Shown here piece by piece: positions 1 through 9,137 of a stretch of 40,848 bases of DNA. The stretch's first letter is position 1. Each line of letters starts with the position of its first letter. Under the pieces are notes generated by a model. It worked only from the letters and a program-made list of their open reading frames with translations. It ran no database searches and had not been told where the DNA came from. The stretch is taken from positions 32,107 to 72,954 of the forward strand of contig JAIXLE010000146.1 of assembly GCA_026931725.1 (NCBI GenBank), given 5' to 3'. Source of the stretch: Bacteroidales bacterium. GTDB lineage: Bacteria; Planctomycetota; Planctomycetia; Gemmatales; Gemmataceae. Made by a program: the position numbers and the translations under genes.

Positions 1-11
1 AGGAGTCACTC

Positions 12-746
12 ATGAGCATCAACATTCCGCCGGAAACGGAGATCATCTACCCGGAAACGGACGGTCAACCGATGGCCGAGAATACGCTGCAATGGGATTG
101 GATAGTCAAAATAGTCGGGGAACTGCGTGAACAGTACGCGGGCCAAGATGTGTTCGTCGCCGGGGATCTGTTCTGGTATCCGGTGGAAGGCGACCCGAAG
201 ACGGTGACCGCGCCCGATATTCTGGTGGTGTTTGGCCGGCCAGCTGGCTACCGGGGCAGTTATCGCCAATGGCTGGAAGGCGGCCTCGCTCCTCAAGTGG
301 TGTTTGAGGTGCTATCTCCGTCAAACACGGATGAAGAAATGGCGGCCAAACTGGCGTTTTTCGAGCGTTTCGGCGTGGAAGAGTATTATGTGATCGATCC
401 CTACACCCCCTCGGTCGAGGGTTATCATCGCCAGGGGGATCATCTCTTTGCGATCGATCACCTATTGGGCGGTTTCACCAGTCCCAGACTGGGCATCCGT
501 TTTGAACGCATCCAAGATGAATTACGGGTCGTTGGCTCGGATGGCCGAGAATTCCAGACACGGGAAGATCGTGTGAGCGAGATCCTGTTGGAGTTACAAC
601 GCACCAGTGAAGCCTTCGAGCAAGTCCGCCAGCACGCCATCGAAGAGTCCCGCCGGGCCGATGAGGAGCGGCGATTGAAGGAGTTACTGGTGATGAAGTT
701 ACGCGAACTGGGCATCAACCCCGATGATGTTCTGAAATCAGCGTAA
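12..746 (+). CDS. Uma2 family (DUF820) putative endonuclease
   Basis: The 244-residue protein has the layout of the Uma2/DUF820 family, a PD-(D/E)XK-like nuclease fold found in many copies in cyanobacteria and planctomycetes and with no firmly known role. Visible family features are the TAPDILVVFG strand (about residues 66-75) carrying the acidic residue, the VFEVLSPSN segment (about 97-105) with the conserved Glu, and the KLAFFERFGVEEYYVIDP run (about 113-130). The last 50 residues are a charged helix, probably a coiled coil. An AGGAG box lies at positions 1-5, six bases before the ATG, so the gene is complete. It converges on the FHA gene that follows. The family call is firm; the nuclease activity is inferred from the fold. 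Confidence 0.85.
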   Translation: MSINIPPETEIIYPETDGQPMAENTLQWDWIVKIVGELREQYAGQDVFVAGDLFWYPVEGDPKTVTAPDILVVFGRPAGYRGSYRQWLEGGLAPQVVFEVLSPSNTDEEMAAKLAFFERFGVEEYYVIDPYTPSVEGYHRQGDHLFAIDHLLGGFTSPRLGIRFERIQDELRVVGSDGREFQTREDRVSEILLELQRTSEAFEQVRQHAIEESRRADEERRLKELLVMKLRELGINPDDVLKSA

Positions 747-847
747 ACACTGTTTTGAACCCCTGTTCGGGATTCCAGATCAAACCTTCATCCGCGAATG
801 TCTGCCCGTCAAAACATGCTTATTCTCCCGATGGCGGCCCGGTGGCC

Positions 848-3142
848 TCACGCCGCACGGCGGTAGGCCGTGAGGGGATGAATGGTCGGCAGCGGTTCGA
901 TCACCTGGAGCGGGAGTGGCCCGGTGGCGATTAGGCACGCGGCGAGGCGTTCGTTCTCGTCTCGCATGGTCGCCAGTTCCACATCGGTACGGTGACGGCG
1001 GATCTCCTCGGCGGTCAACGCCAGAGCCTGTTCCTCGATTTCCCGCTCGCGGATCAGTTGGCGAACTGTCGATGCCTGCTCGGCTTCGGTCAGTGCGATC
1101 CGGCTATCCGCGACATCCCATAGTGTGCGATTCCATTCCAGAATCCGCTTTTCCGCCTCAGCGGCTTCGGCGGCCAGGGCGTGCTTGCGGCTATCGAGTT
1201 CCGCGAAATAACGGGAGAACTGTTTGTCCCATTTACGGCGCAGTACCCGGAGACGACGGGTGGCCTGCAAGCCCGGTTGCGCGGGGGCGGCTTCCAACTC
1301 GCTGCGCGTCTGTTCCACCGCTGCGGCCTCGGCGGCCAGTCGAACCGCTTCGGTAAAGGTCTGCTCACGGGACCGATCCCGTTCAGCCAGTTCGTTCAGG
1401 AGTTGCGTGCGGGCGGCGGCCCATTGATCCATCACCTGCTGCACCGCGTCCCGATCCCGGTAGCGGGCATCAATCCACTTTTTGCAGAGCTGTTCGAGCC
1501 CGGCTTCCCAGCGGGCGAGCTGTTCCCGGCGGGCGGTTAGATCCGCATCGGTACGTTCGCGTTCGGCGGCGGCGGTTTCCTCGAAGGTCATGAGCGCAGC
1601 TTGCCAGCCTTCGAGTTTGACACGCAATTGCCAGAGATCATCGGCTTGTTTGCGGCGGCGTTGGTCCAGTGCGGCCGCTTCTCGTTCCCGCAAGGTCAGC
1701 GATTGTTCCCAAGCATGCACAGCTCGTGCGGCCGATTCGAGTTCCGTGATGGTCCGCATTTCCGTCGATTGCCACTGCTCCTTGGCGACCGCCAGTGCCG
1801 CCACTTGTTCCGTGAGAATCGCTCGCTCATCGGCTAGATCAGCCAAACGTGATTGGTATTCGGCTTTCCACTCCGCGACTGTGAGTTGTTCGCGGTGGAG
1901 TTCGCGTTCCCGGAGGTGCAGATCTTGTAGAAGTTGGTCTGCACTGCGGTCGGATCGGCGATCAAGCGGAACGATGTCGGGCAGGGTCACAACGTGGGTC
2001 ATGGGTCGATCAACTGTGGCTTCGGTCAGTTCGGCGGCGATGCGGGCACGCTTTTGTTCGAGTTCTTGCAGTCCCGCGCGGGTTTGCGTGGCTCGGGTTT
2101 CGAGCTGTTGGATTTCCTGCAACAGTTCCGCGGCACGGGCTTCCAACCGTTCGCGGCCAGCCTCAAAAGTCTGTTGCTGGGCTTCAGCGATGCGGACACG
2201 CTCTGCCGCGGTACGTTCCCGTTGAGCCGTGTAGGTTTCGGCTTCCTGGCGATCGACAAGGACTCGCTTCTGATTGGTGGCCAGCAGTTCAGCCGCTTCG
2301 GTGAGCCGGCGGCGGGTGTCCGCGAACCGGGCTTCCTGACGTAGGGCTTCTTCCCGCAAGGCTTGTCGTTCGCGTTCGAGTTCCGCCCGTTCGGCTTGTA
2401 CGGATCGTTGCTGCGCGGCGGCTTGGGCTTCGACTTGTCGAAGGAGTTTGCGAACCTTCTTCCGCTCAGCACGGGCGGCTTGATGCAGTGGTTGCACGAC
2501 GGTTTTCATTTGCTTGACCCGATCACGGGCTGCTGAGAACCGCTGATTCTGGGCATCACGGTCGAGTCGCAATTGTTCTCGACCATCGGCCAATTGATGA
2601 TGGAGTTGAACGAGTTTACGGTGGCGGTCGTCAAGCTCAGCGGCCACACGGCGTTCCTGTTCGTGCAAATCTTGCTCGCGCTGGGCCAGGGACCATTCTT
2701 CATCCGAAATCGGAACCAGTTCAAAACACTCTGGTTCGGCGACGAGTTCCAGCGGGGTGAACTCCTCTTCCAGAGGCACCAACTCCGCGATGAGCTCGGC
2801 TTCTGCCGGAATCAACGGCACCAGTTCTTCCGCATGCCAGGCCAGTTCAAACTGGCATGGCCCAATCTGGAGGGTGTCCCCATGCTTAAGAATCGCCGCC
2901 CGTGTGGGATGGCCGTTGACGGCGGTATTCCGTGGTTGCCAGGAGCGAAACACCGGCCCGGCTGGGGTGAACGCAATCAGGCCAATAATGTCGGCAATCC
3001 CCGGTGCGGTCAGGCGAATATCGCAGGTTTCCGCCGCGCCGATGAGTGTCACCGGCAAGCAGAGGGAGAATGTCGCCCCGATTTGCCGTCCGTTGCAGAC
3101 GATCAGTTCCCCGGATACGGTCGGTTCGGTGTGGTCGAGCAT
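848..3142 (-). CDS. FHA-domain protein with very long coiled coil
   Basis: A 764-residue protein. The first ~100 residues look like a forkhead-associated (FHA) phosphothreonine-binding domain: a strand-rich stretch with LIGAAETCDIRL, then NTAVNGHPTRAAILKHGDTLQIG, which matches the usual FHA ending. An acidic linker follows, then about 550 residues of almost unbroken Glu/Arg/Ala/Gln-rich heptads, so a long coiled-coil rod, and a short Pro-rich tail. I chose the ATG at 3142 because GGGAG sits seven bases before it; an in-frame ATG at 3166 has no such box and the more upstream residues do not resemble the domain. Inference: a structural or scaffold protein that reads Ser/Thr phosphorylation, plausible in a genome rich in Hanks-type kinases. 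It lies downstream of the thioredoxin gene on the same strand but behind a terminator. Confidence 0.75.
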   Translation of the reverse strand: MLDHTEPTVSGELIVCNGRQIGATFSLCLPVTLIGAAETCDIRLTAPGIADIIGLIAFTPAGPVFRSWQPRNTAVNGHPTRAAILKHGDTLQIGPCQFELAWHAEELVPLIPAEAELIAELVPLEEEFTPLELVAEPECFELVPISDEEWSLAQREQDLHEQERRVAAELDDRHRKLVQLHHQLADGREQLRLDRDAQNQRFSAARDRVKQMKTVVQPLHQAARAERKKVRKLLRQVEAQAAAQQRSVQAERAELERERQALREEALRQEARFADTRRRLTEAAELLATNQKRVLVDRQEAETYTAQRERTAAERVRIAEAQQQTFEAGRERLEARAAELLQEIQQLETRATQTRAGLQELEQKRARIAAELTEATVDRPMTHVVTLPDIVPLDRRSDRSADQLLQDLHLRERELHREQLTVAEWKAEYQSRLADLADERAILTEQVAALAVAKEQWQSTEMRTITELESAARAVHAWEQSLTLREREAAALDQRRRKQADDLWQLRVKLEGWQAALMTFEETAAAERERTDADLTARREQLARWEAGLEQLCKKWIDARYRDRDAVQQVMDQWAAARTQLLNELAERDRSREQTFTEAVRLAAEAAAVEQTRSELEAAPAQPGLQATRRLRVLRRKWDKQFSRYFAELDSRKHALAAEAAEAEKRILEWNRTLWDVADSRIALTEAEQASTVRQLIREREIEEQALALTAEEIRRHRTDVELATMRDENERLAACLIATGPLPLQVIEPLPTIHPLTAYRRAA

Positions 3143-3373
3143 GGCCGATCTCCCAGACGGAATCATCCGCAAAGTTGATCGGCATTTTTGGGGAAGAACT
3201 TCAGTTGGATTCAAGTTTGCGGGTGTTGTGGTGTTCCCTGTGGTGTTCTCAAGGCCGCACCGACGCAGGCCCACAAACTCGGGTGATTCCGCACACGCCC
3301 AGTAGGTGGCACCCCCATCAGGTTACGATCGGAGAATGATGCCCAGAAGCAGTTGGGGAACCACACCAAAACG

Positions 3374-3402
3374 CACCCCGGCCCCACATAAGGGACGGGG
3401 TG
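3374..3402 (-). terminator. Rho-independent terminator after thioredoxin
   Basis: CACCCCG (3374-3380) pairs with CGGGGTG (3396-3402), with a CCC/GGG extension inside the loop. Read on the minus strand the stem is followed by GCGTTTTGG, a short T tract. It sits about 25 bases after the thioredoxin stop. Confidence 0.6.
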
Positions 3403-3425
3403 GAATGGGAATGATGACATCGGAT

Positions 3426-3755
3426 TTAGACTTGCTTGTCGATGACTTTGGCCAGATCGGCATCCGAGATGGTGCCAACATGGGTGAAGACAGGGACATC
3501 CGACCCCTTGAAGATCAGAACACGGGGAATCGTGGCCACATCGTATTTCACGGCCAAGTCACCGTTTTCGTCGACGTTCAGTTTACCGACTTTCACTTTC
3601 CCGGCGTACTGATCGGCGATACGGTCAATGACGGGGGAAAGTTGCCGACAAGGGCCGCACCAGGGAGCCCAGAAATCGGCCACGACCACCATCCCGCTGT
3701 TGATCGCCTCGCTAAAGTTCTCGGTGGTCAGTTCAATCACGTTCGGGCTAGCCAT
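3426..3755 (-). CDS. trxA: Thioredoxin
   Basis: A 109-residue cytoplasmic thioredoxin, the usual length for the family. It reduces disulfides in client proteins and is itself reduced by thioredoxin reductase. The redox motif WCGPC is at residues 32-36, preceded by the VVADFWAPWCGPC strand, and the cis-proline loop reads VATIPRVLIF (about residues 73-82). The reading frame is open far upstream, but AAGGAG six bases before the ATG at 3755, and the start of the fold at that point, fix the start. No signal peptide. It is a single gene, followed by its own terminator. Confidence 0.95.
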   Translation of the reverse strand: MASPNVIELTTENFSEAINSGMVVVADFWAPWCGPCRQLSPVIDRIADQYAGKVKVGKLNVDENGDLAVKYDVATIPRVLIFKGSDVPVFTHVGTISDADLAKVIDKQV

Positions 3756-3945
3756 CGGGTACTCCTTCGCTTGGCCGTGGGTTCCGGCAAATTGTGAACA
3801 CGCACTCCCCATGATTGTAGGGGATGCGACCAGGGGAATGCTAGTTTCATTCTCAAGAGGGGGAGTTATGGCCCCCATTCCCATGAGATATAGCGTTGTA
3901 CCCCAAAGAAATTGCGAGCTTTCACGAAGAACCAACGAACCGGCG

Positions 3946-3973
3946 TTGACGGTTTGGCTCCGAGCCCTTAAAA
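3946..3973 (+). promoter_or_regulatory. Candidate sigma70-type promoter for tRNA-Glu
   Basis: TTGACG at 3946-3951 and TTAAAA at 3968-3973 are separated by 16 bases, and the tRNA starts 20 bases after the -10 box. Confidence 0.45.
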
Positions 3974-3992
3974 CTAGATTACTTGATCCAAC

Positions 3993-4065
3993 GGCCCTGT
4001 CGTCTAGAGGCCTAGGACACCACCCTTTCAAGGTGGGGACCGGGGTTCGAATCCCCGCAGGGTCA
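3993..4065 (+). tRNA. tRNA-Glu (TTC)
   Basis: A 73-base cloverleaf. The acceptor arms GGCCCTG and CAGGGTC pair with one G-T wobble, the anticodon stem CCACC/GGTGG closes the loop CTTTCAA with anticodon TTC at 4027-4029, and the T arm is GGGG/CCCC around GTTCGAAT. The D-arm TCGTCTAGAGGCCTAGGACA is typical of bacterial tRNA-Glu. CCA is not encoded. Confidence 0.97.
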
Positions 4066-4108
4066 GGTATCGTTTCGTTTCTGGTTGTCCCCAGAACGAA
4101 CTCTGAGG

Positions 4109-4148
4109 GGCAGGTCATCTCCATCGGTGATCTGCCTTTCAGTTTTTC
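4109..4148 (+). terminator. Rho-independent terminator after tRNA-Glu
   Basis: GGCAGGTCA (4109-4117) pairs with TGATCTGCC (4128-4136) with one wobble; the stem is followed by TTTCAGTTTTTC. It begins 44 bases after the tRNA end. Confidence 0.75.
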
Positions 4149-4275
4149 ACTTCTCTTGATTCCCCATCCTTTTAACATCATTTTCCCCACAATTTCTGAC
4201 AGACCGACTTGCCGAAAAAACCGCGTGGGCGGTTGCCTCACCAGGAATTGCACCCATGGCAGCCGGAGTCGGGAA

Positions 4276-4305
4276 TTGACACGGTGGGAGTCCACGGGTT
4301 ATAGT
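4276..4305 (+). promoter_or_regulatory. Candidate promoter for the kinase gene
   Basis: TTGACA (4276-4281) and TATAGT (4300-4305) are 18 bases apart. This is the best promoter match in the 438-base gap between tRNA-Glu and the kinase gene and would give a leader of about 190 bases. Apart from this and the tRNA terminator I see nothing in that gap. Confidence 0.5.
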
Positions 4306-4503
4306 GAATTTGGTAGAGCCATTCTTTTTGCTGATCGAACTCGGTTTCCTCACCCCAACAATGGCGGGGAATCGTGAGGATGCCGTGCCCCTCATCGGGT
4401 TGGGGCATGTTATTGTCAGGCGGTTGCCCATTCGCCTGGCAGCCGGGAATGGAAACTGTTACGGGTATCCAATCCCGTCCCGTAGCCAATTGGTGCGATC
4501 GGA

Positions 4504-7500
4504 ATGCGCACACCGTCACAACCTGAGACACCGGATACATCATCCTCGGCGAATCGCCGTCATCTGGATTCCGTGCCCGAAATCCCCGCCACGCCTCCTG
4601 TTGCTCCGATTTCTCCATCGGCGAGTCCGCCGGGTTCCTCATTCGTCACGTTGCTCCCAGCGCAGACGGGATCGAGTCGATCACTCCCGGCCGAGGCAAA
4701 TTCTGATGATTCCCCCACCATCATCACCAGCTCGAAATCGCCATCACCGCCCGAGCTTGCCGCGCTGGATGGTCGCCGATTGGGCCACTTTGAACTGATG
4801 GAGACGGTGGGTTCCGGTGGCATGGCCGCCGTGCTGAAAGCCCGCGATTTGGAACTGGGGCGGATCGTGGCGTTGAAAATCCTGCCGCCGCACATGGCGC
4901 AGGATACGGAGAACGTCACCCGGTTCAAACAGGAAGGTCGAGCCGCCGCGCGACTCGATCACGAAAACGTGGCACGGGCGTTCTACTGTGGGGAAGACCA
5001 GGGCTTGCACTTCATCGCCTTCGAGTACATCGAAGGGGAAAATCTCCGCACATTGATTGATCGGCGAGGGACGATTTCTCCGGCGGATTGTGTGCGGTAC
5101 ATGCTCCAAGTGTCGGCGGGGTTGGCCCATGCGGCCGCGCGGGGAGTCGTCCATCGGGACATCAAACCTTCCAATCTGATTATCACCCCGGATGGTCGGG
5201 TGAAGATCGTGGATATGGGGCTCGCTCGACACACCGGCTCTCAGTCCGTCAATGGCGGCGTGACGCAGTCCGGGACCACGCTCGGCACCTTCGACTACAT
5301 CTCCCCCGAACAGGCACTCGACCCGCGCCGGGTGGATGTCCGCTCCGATATTTATAGCCTGGGTTGCGCCTTTTACCATGCTCTGACTGGCCGACCGCCC
5401 GTGCCAGAGGGGACCGCGGCGAAAAAGCTGTTCGCGCATCAACATGAACCCGTGGTCGATCCTCGGGAGTATAACCCCTCCATTCCGAATGCTTTGGCGG
5501 CCATTCTCGCGCGGATGATGGCCAAGGATGTCAACCGTCGTTACCAGACACCAGCGGAACTGACAGCCGATCTCCTGGCACTCGCGCGAATGATGGATCT
5601 GCCTTCCGAAACATTGCCCGTCGATGTCAACGTCGGTAGCCATGCGCGGGTCATGGCTCTGACGGCGGAACCGCCCCAGCTTCCGCTTGGGTTGGCCGTG
5701 GCGATTGCGGGCGTGGCGGTGGTCCTGGCGGTCGCGGTGGGGGTATCTCGACCTGATCACCAAGCCACAACGGTATCGTGGGGGGAACTGCCTTCTCCGT
5801 CTCCTACGCTACCGGCGTTGCCAGCCTCGGCTCCGCCGATGACCCCAGTTCCACCGATGCCCCCTACCGGGACCGACCCCCGCACACCAGGGGAACGCCT
5901 TGCGGAACAGTTGCAAAGTGGCCAGGATACGCTCGAAGTCGCCCTCACGGCTGGTGCCGTTTACGACCTGACCCGGATCGCAACCGGAATTCGTGTTCAG
6001 GCCCGCACCCTGCGCCTCACGGGAGATCCTGCCCAACCAGCCGTGATCCGCTTGGCCGCGGTTCCGCTCGATCCGGGGGAGTCGGGTGCCGTGCGACCGC
6101 AAACCCTCACGATTGCGGAAACCGCGACCGTGGAAATCAGCGGGGTGCGTTTCGTCCTGGCCGATGGCCCCCCTGTTTACGATCGCCCCGAGGCTCCCGT
6201 GGGCTTGACGGTGGCCGGGTGCCAGATGGTGAGCTTCCGCAGTTGTCGATTTGAAACCGCAGCCGACTTAGAAGCCGTGGCCGTTACGGGGTTGGCCGTC
6301 GTTTCACACCGGATGGCCACTTCCCCCACAGAATGCAACCTCACCAGTTGCTATTTCGCCGTGCGGCAAACCGTGGGGGCGCAACTGGTGGGATCGGTGC
6401 GAGCCAGCGTGACCGAATCCGCCTTCGCGCCGCACCAATCCGCGTTTGCACTGCGTGCCCTGGCAGGTGATCCCGCGAACGCCCTGCCCGGTGATTTGAG
6501 CCTCCGGCACTGCACGTTCCTGCTGGATCAAAAAGGCGTGGTCGCCGAAGCGGCGGACCAGGCCCGCTGGCAGGTATCCGCGGGTTACTGCCTGTTCGCC
6601 ACCCCGGCCCCGCCGGATTCCGGTACGGCGATGGCCATGATGATGATGGACCCCGCCCCACGCCCGGCCGTTCTCAAAGTCAAACGTGATGATGTTGCCA
6701 CTCCCGATGCTCGGTTCTCCGGCCTCACCGAGGAACGCAATGTCTATTTTGGGGTCGATCCCTTCGCCACGAACCGACGCAGCTACACTCTGGCGGAATA
6801 CCGGGATACCGGTTGGGGGGATGACCCCGCTGGTGTTGAACTGCGTCAGGCTCCTTGGGCCGTGCCGGACCCTGGGGCGGGCCTCACCGGCGATACCCCC
6901 TGGAATGCCCTGCGATTGAAGATCGTCAGTGAAGTCCGGGTGCGGGGCGAAGTCATCGTGGGGGCACGCTTCCTCCCCAGCCCAAACGACAAGTTCTACC
7001 ACCCCTGGCCGCCGCCGTCGTTCGATCCCCCTCCGCCCGCCAATGCGCGGGTCAAGGTCTGGTGGCCCGATCAACCCGCCGATGCGGAAACGTCCACCGG
7101 CAACACCTTTACGCGGCTCGAAGAGGCCATCCGTGCTCTGAACGCGGATGATGAACTCCTGGTGCGTGGCAACGGTCCCGTGCTGGTGCCACCCGTGTTG
7201 ATCGACAAGAAGATCACCATCAAAGCGTTCCCCGGCACGCAACCGATCCTGGTTCCCGCAACGACTCGCCAACGCAGCCTCTTTCGGGTGATCGCCGGAG
7301 AACTGCTCCTGGATGGCTTGGAGTTCCGCCTCCCGCGGCTCGATGCCGACGCGGACCCCGTTTCGAGCAGCGTGGTTGCGCTCGTCAGTGGGCGCAAACT
7401 CACGCTCCAGCATTGCATCATCACCTGTGATGCCCGGTCGATGGATGAGTTCTCCGCTGTCAGTGTTACTCCGTTCGATGATTCCGAACTCACGAACGGA

Positions 7501-8205
7501 GCCGGAGTGCAGATCGAACTCGATCGCTGCCTGATTCGCGGACGTGGTTGCGGTGTCTGGGTCAAAGCGGCGCGACGATTCGATCTGACCATCAACGATT
7601 CGGCAATCGTGACGACGGGGCCGCTTCTGACGATCGACCCCGCGATCCGAGAATCCAGCGCCAACGCCGTCTCCCTGGTGCGGCTCTCCCGCGTCACGGC
7701 GGTGCTGGAAGAGGCATTACTCGATTTCCGCGTCCGGGCGGACGATGAGATTATGCCGCGCAAATGGGTTCCGGTGAAAGTCGATGCCAACGAGTGCCTC
7801 TTCGCGCAAATCGTTGGCACGACATCGGTTCCACTGGTTCTGGTCAGCGGTACAGGGAAACCGAAGGAGCCGAGCCGCTATCTGACTTGGCAATCCACTC
7901 GACCCAACTGGTATCCCAATCGTGCCGATGCGGTCTTCTTACGGCTGACCCCGATGGATACACAAGAGATGCCGAATCTGCTGCCCGCGACAGACTGGTT
8001 CACCCTGACTCATGAGGATGCCGCAAAATCGCTGGGGAAAGTCACGTTCGTCAAACCACCCACCCGCGATCGCCTGGGTGAGGTGCTAGCTTCCGACCTG
8101 GAAGTGCTGGCTGTCGACATCCCCGAAACCGAAGTGGGTGCGGCCGGAGCCGAAGTAGCAGGGTTGCCTCAACCGGCCCCCGTTCGTCCCACCCCATCAC
8201 CATGA
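4504..8205 (+). CDS. Membrane-anchored Ser/Thr protein kinase with beta-helix-like extracellular region
   Basis: A 1233-residue Hanks-type (PknB-like) kinase. Residues 1-92 are a Ser/Pro-rich disordered tail; the kinase domain is about 94-360 with the glycine loop GSGGMA (103-108), the ATP lysine in VALK (125), the catalytic HRDIKPSN (217-224), and the metal motif as DMG (237-239) rather than DFG. The APE-type motif is SPE (267-269). One membrane span at about 394-414 is followed by a Pro-rich linker and ~800 residues outside the cytoplasm. That part has repeated short strands ending in Leu/Val/Ile-rich turns (for example LTIAETATVEISGVRFVLAD), as in right-handed beta-helix proteins. It probably senses a surface or wall ligand; the ligand is unknown. 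Start: ATG 4504, with only a weak GATCGGA box. Confidence 0.9.
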   Translation: MRTPSQPETPDTSSSANRRHLDSVPEIPATPPVAPISPSASPPGSSFVTLLPAQTGSSRSLPAEANSDDSPTIITSSKSPSPPELAALDGRRLGHFELMETVGSGGMAAVLKARDLELGRIVALKILPPHMAQDTENVTRFKQEGRAAARLDHENVARAFYCGEDQGLHFIAFEYIEGENLRTLIDRRGTISPADCVRYMLQVSAGLAHAAARGVVHRDIKPSNLIITPDGRVKIVDMGLARHTGSQSVNGGVTQSGTTLGTFDYISPEQALDPRRVDVRSDIYSLGCAFYHALTGRPPVPEGTAAKKLFAHQHEPVVDPREYNPSIPNALAAILARMMAKDVNRRYQTPAELTADLLALARMMDLPSETLPVDVNVGSHARVMALTAEPPQLPLGLAVAIAGVAVVLAVAVGVSRPDHQATTVSWGELPSPSPTLPALPASAPPMTPVPPMPPTGTDPRTPGERLAEQLQSGQDTLEVALTAGAVYDLTRIATGIRVQARTLRLTGDPAQPAVIRLAAVPLDPGESGAVRPQTLTIAETATVEISGVRFVLADGPPVYDRPEAPVGLTVAGCQMVSFRSCRFETAADLEAVAVTGLAVVSHRMATSPTECNLTSCYFAVRQTVGAQLVGSVRASVTESAFAPHQSAFALRALAGDPANALPGDLSLRHCTFLLDQKGVVAEAADQARWQVSAGYCLFATPAPPDSGTAMAMMMMDPAPRPAVLKVKRDDVATPDARFSGLTEERNVYFGVDPFATNRRSYTLAEYRDTGWGDDPAGVELRQAPWAVPDPGAGLTGDTPWNALRLKIVSEVRVRGEVIVGARFLPSPNDKFYHPWPPPSFDPPPPANARVKVWWPDQPADAETSTGNTFTRLEEAIRALNADDELLVRGNGPVLVPPVLIDKKITIKAFPGTQPILVPATTRQRSLFRVIAGELLLDGLEFRLPRLDADADPVSSSVVALVSGRKLTLQHCIITCDARSMDEFSAVSVTPFDDSELTNGAGVQIELDRCLIRGRGCGVWVKAARRFDLTINDSAIVTTGPLLTIDPAIRESSANAVSLVRLSRVTAVLEEALLDFRVRADDEIMPRKWVPVKVDANECLFAQIVGTTSVPLVLVSGTGKPKEPSRYLTWQSTRPNWYPNRADAVFLRLTPMDTQEMPNLLPATDWFTLTHEDAAKSLGKVTFVKPPTRDRLGEVLASDLEVLAVDIPETEVGAAGAEVAGLPQPAPVRPTPSP

Positions 8206-8228
8206 TCGCAATAACATTCTAACACCAT

Positions 8229-9050
8229 CTAGATCGTAGCCAGAATACGTTTCACGAGCCGAGCCACTTTGGGTTCGGCTTCGTTGGCGGCTTGGATGAT
8301 CTCGGCAAGGCTCACCGGCTGCAACGCATCCGGCAAGCACGCATCCGTGACCACGGAGAGGCCCAGGTTCCGCATCCCGCAGTGGACCCCGACAATCACT
8401 TCGGGAACCGTACTCATGCCAACCACATCCGCGCCGATGGCCCGCAGGAACCGATACTCTGCACGGGTTTCGAGGTTCGGCCCGGCCACCGCCACATAGA
8501 CTCCCTGCTGAACCGGGAGCTTTTCTTCTACCGCCGCGGCCTTCGCCACGGCCAGCAAACCGCGATCATAAGCATGGCACATGTCGGGGAACCGTTCTCC
8601 GAGCCGAGAGTCGTTCGGCCCCGTGAGGGGATTGGCACCGAGCAGGTTGATATGGTCTTCAATCAACATGATGTCGCCCCGGCTATATTGGGGGTTCATC
8701 CCGCCGCAGGCGTTTGAGGCGATGAGGATTCCACATCCGAGTGCTTTCATCACACGCACCGGGAAGGTGATTTGCTGCAACGTGTACCCTTCGTAGAAAT
8801 GGAATCGCCCTTCCATGGCCACAACGGTCTGACCCGCGAGTGTTCCGCAGACGAGCTGCCCTTTGTGCCCCGGCGCGGTACTGATCGGGAAGTGTGGCAA
8901 TTCTTCGTAGGGGATAACGGCTTCGGCCAGAATCTCGGCCGCGAGCTTCCCCAAGCCGGTGCCCAGGACGATGCCGATGGTGGGTTGCCCTGTCCACCGC
9001 GCCCGCACGGCTGCGGTCGCATCTTGAATCTGATCGTAGAGCGGAGTCAT
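8229..9050 (-). CDS. Purine-nucleoside phosphorylase, trimeric (PNP/MTAP) type
   Basis: A 273-residue cytoplasmic enzyme of the trimeric PNP family, cleaving purine nucleosides with phosphate to base and ribose 1-phosphate in purine salvage. Motifs: the phosphate loop GIVLGTGLGK (26-35), the phosphate-binding GHKG (61-64) and RFHFYEGY (82-89), SNACGGMNP (112-120), the purine-site Glu in AGPNLETRAE (189-198), and GADVVGMSTVPE (206-217). The ATG at 9050 gives the family's normal length and begins at the conserved first helix; a longer frame up to 9134 would overlap the ribosome-binding site of the divergent gene. The residue matching the specificity Asn (ITN in most family members) is Asp236 here (VTD). 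No clear Shine-Dalgarno box precedes this start. Confidence 0.93.
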   Translation of the reverse strand: MTPLYDQIQDATAAVRARWTGQPTIGIVLGTGLGKLAAEILAEAVIPYEELPHFPISTAPGHKGQLVCGTLAGQTVVAMEGRFHFYEGYTLQQITFPVRVMKALGCGILIASNACGGMNPQYSRGDIMLIEDHINLLGANPLTGPNDSRLGERFPDMCHAYDRGLLAVAKAAAVEEKLPVQQGVYVAVAGPNLETRAEYRFLRAIGADVVGMSTVPEVIVGVHCGMRNLGLSVVTDACLPDALQPVSLAEIIQAANEAEPKVARLVKRILATI

Positions 9051-9137
9051 GGGGGAAACCGGGGTTGAGGTTGCTTGCCGGGAAGCGGAGTCGGTATGCT
9101 GCCCGCTTCCGGCGTGAGCGTGTGTGGAGGTCATCGT

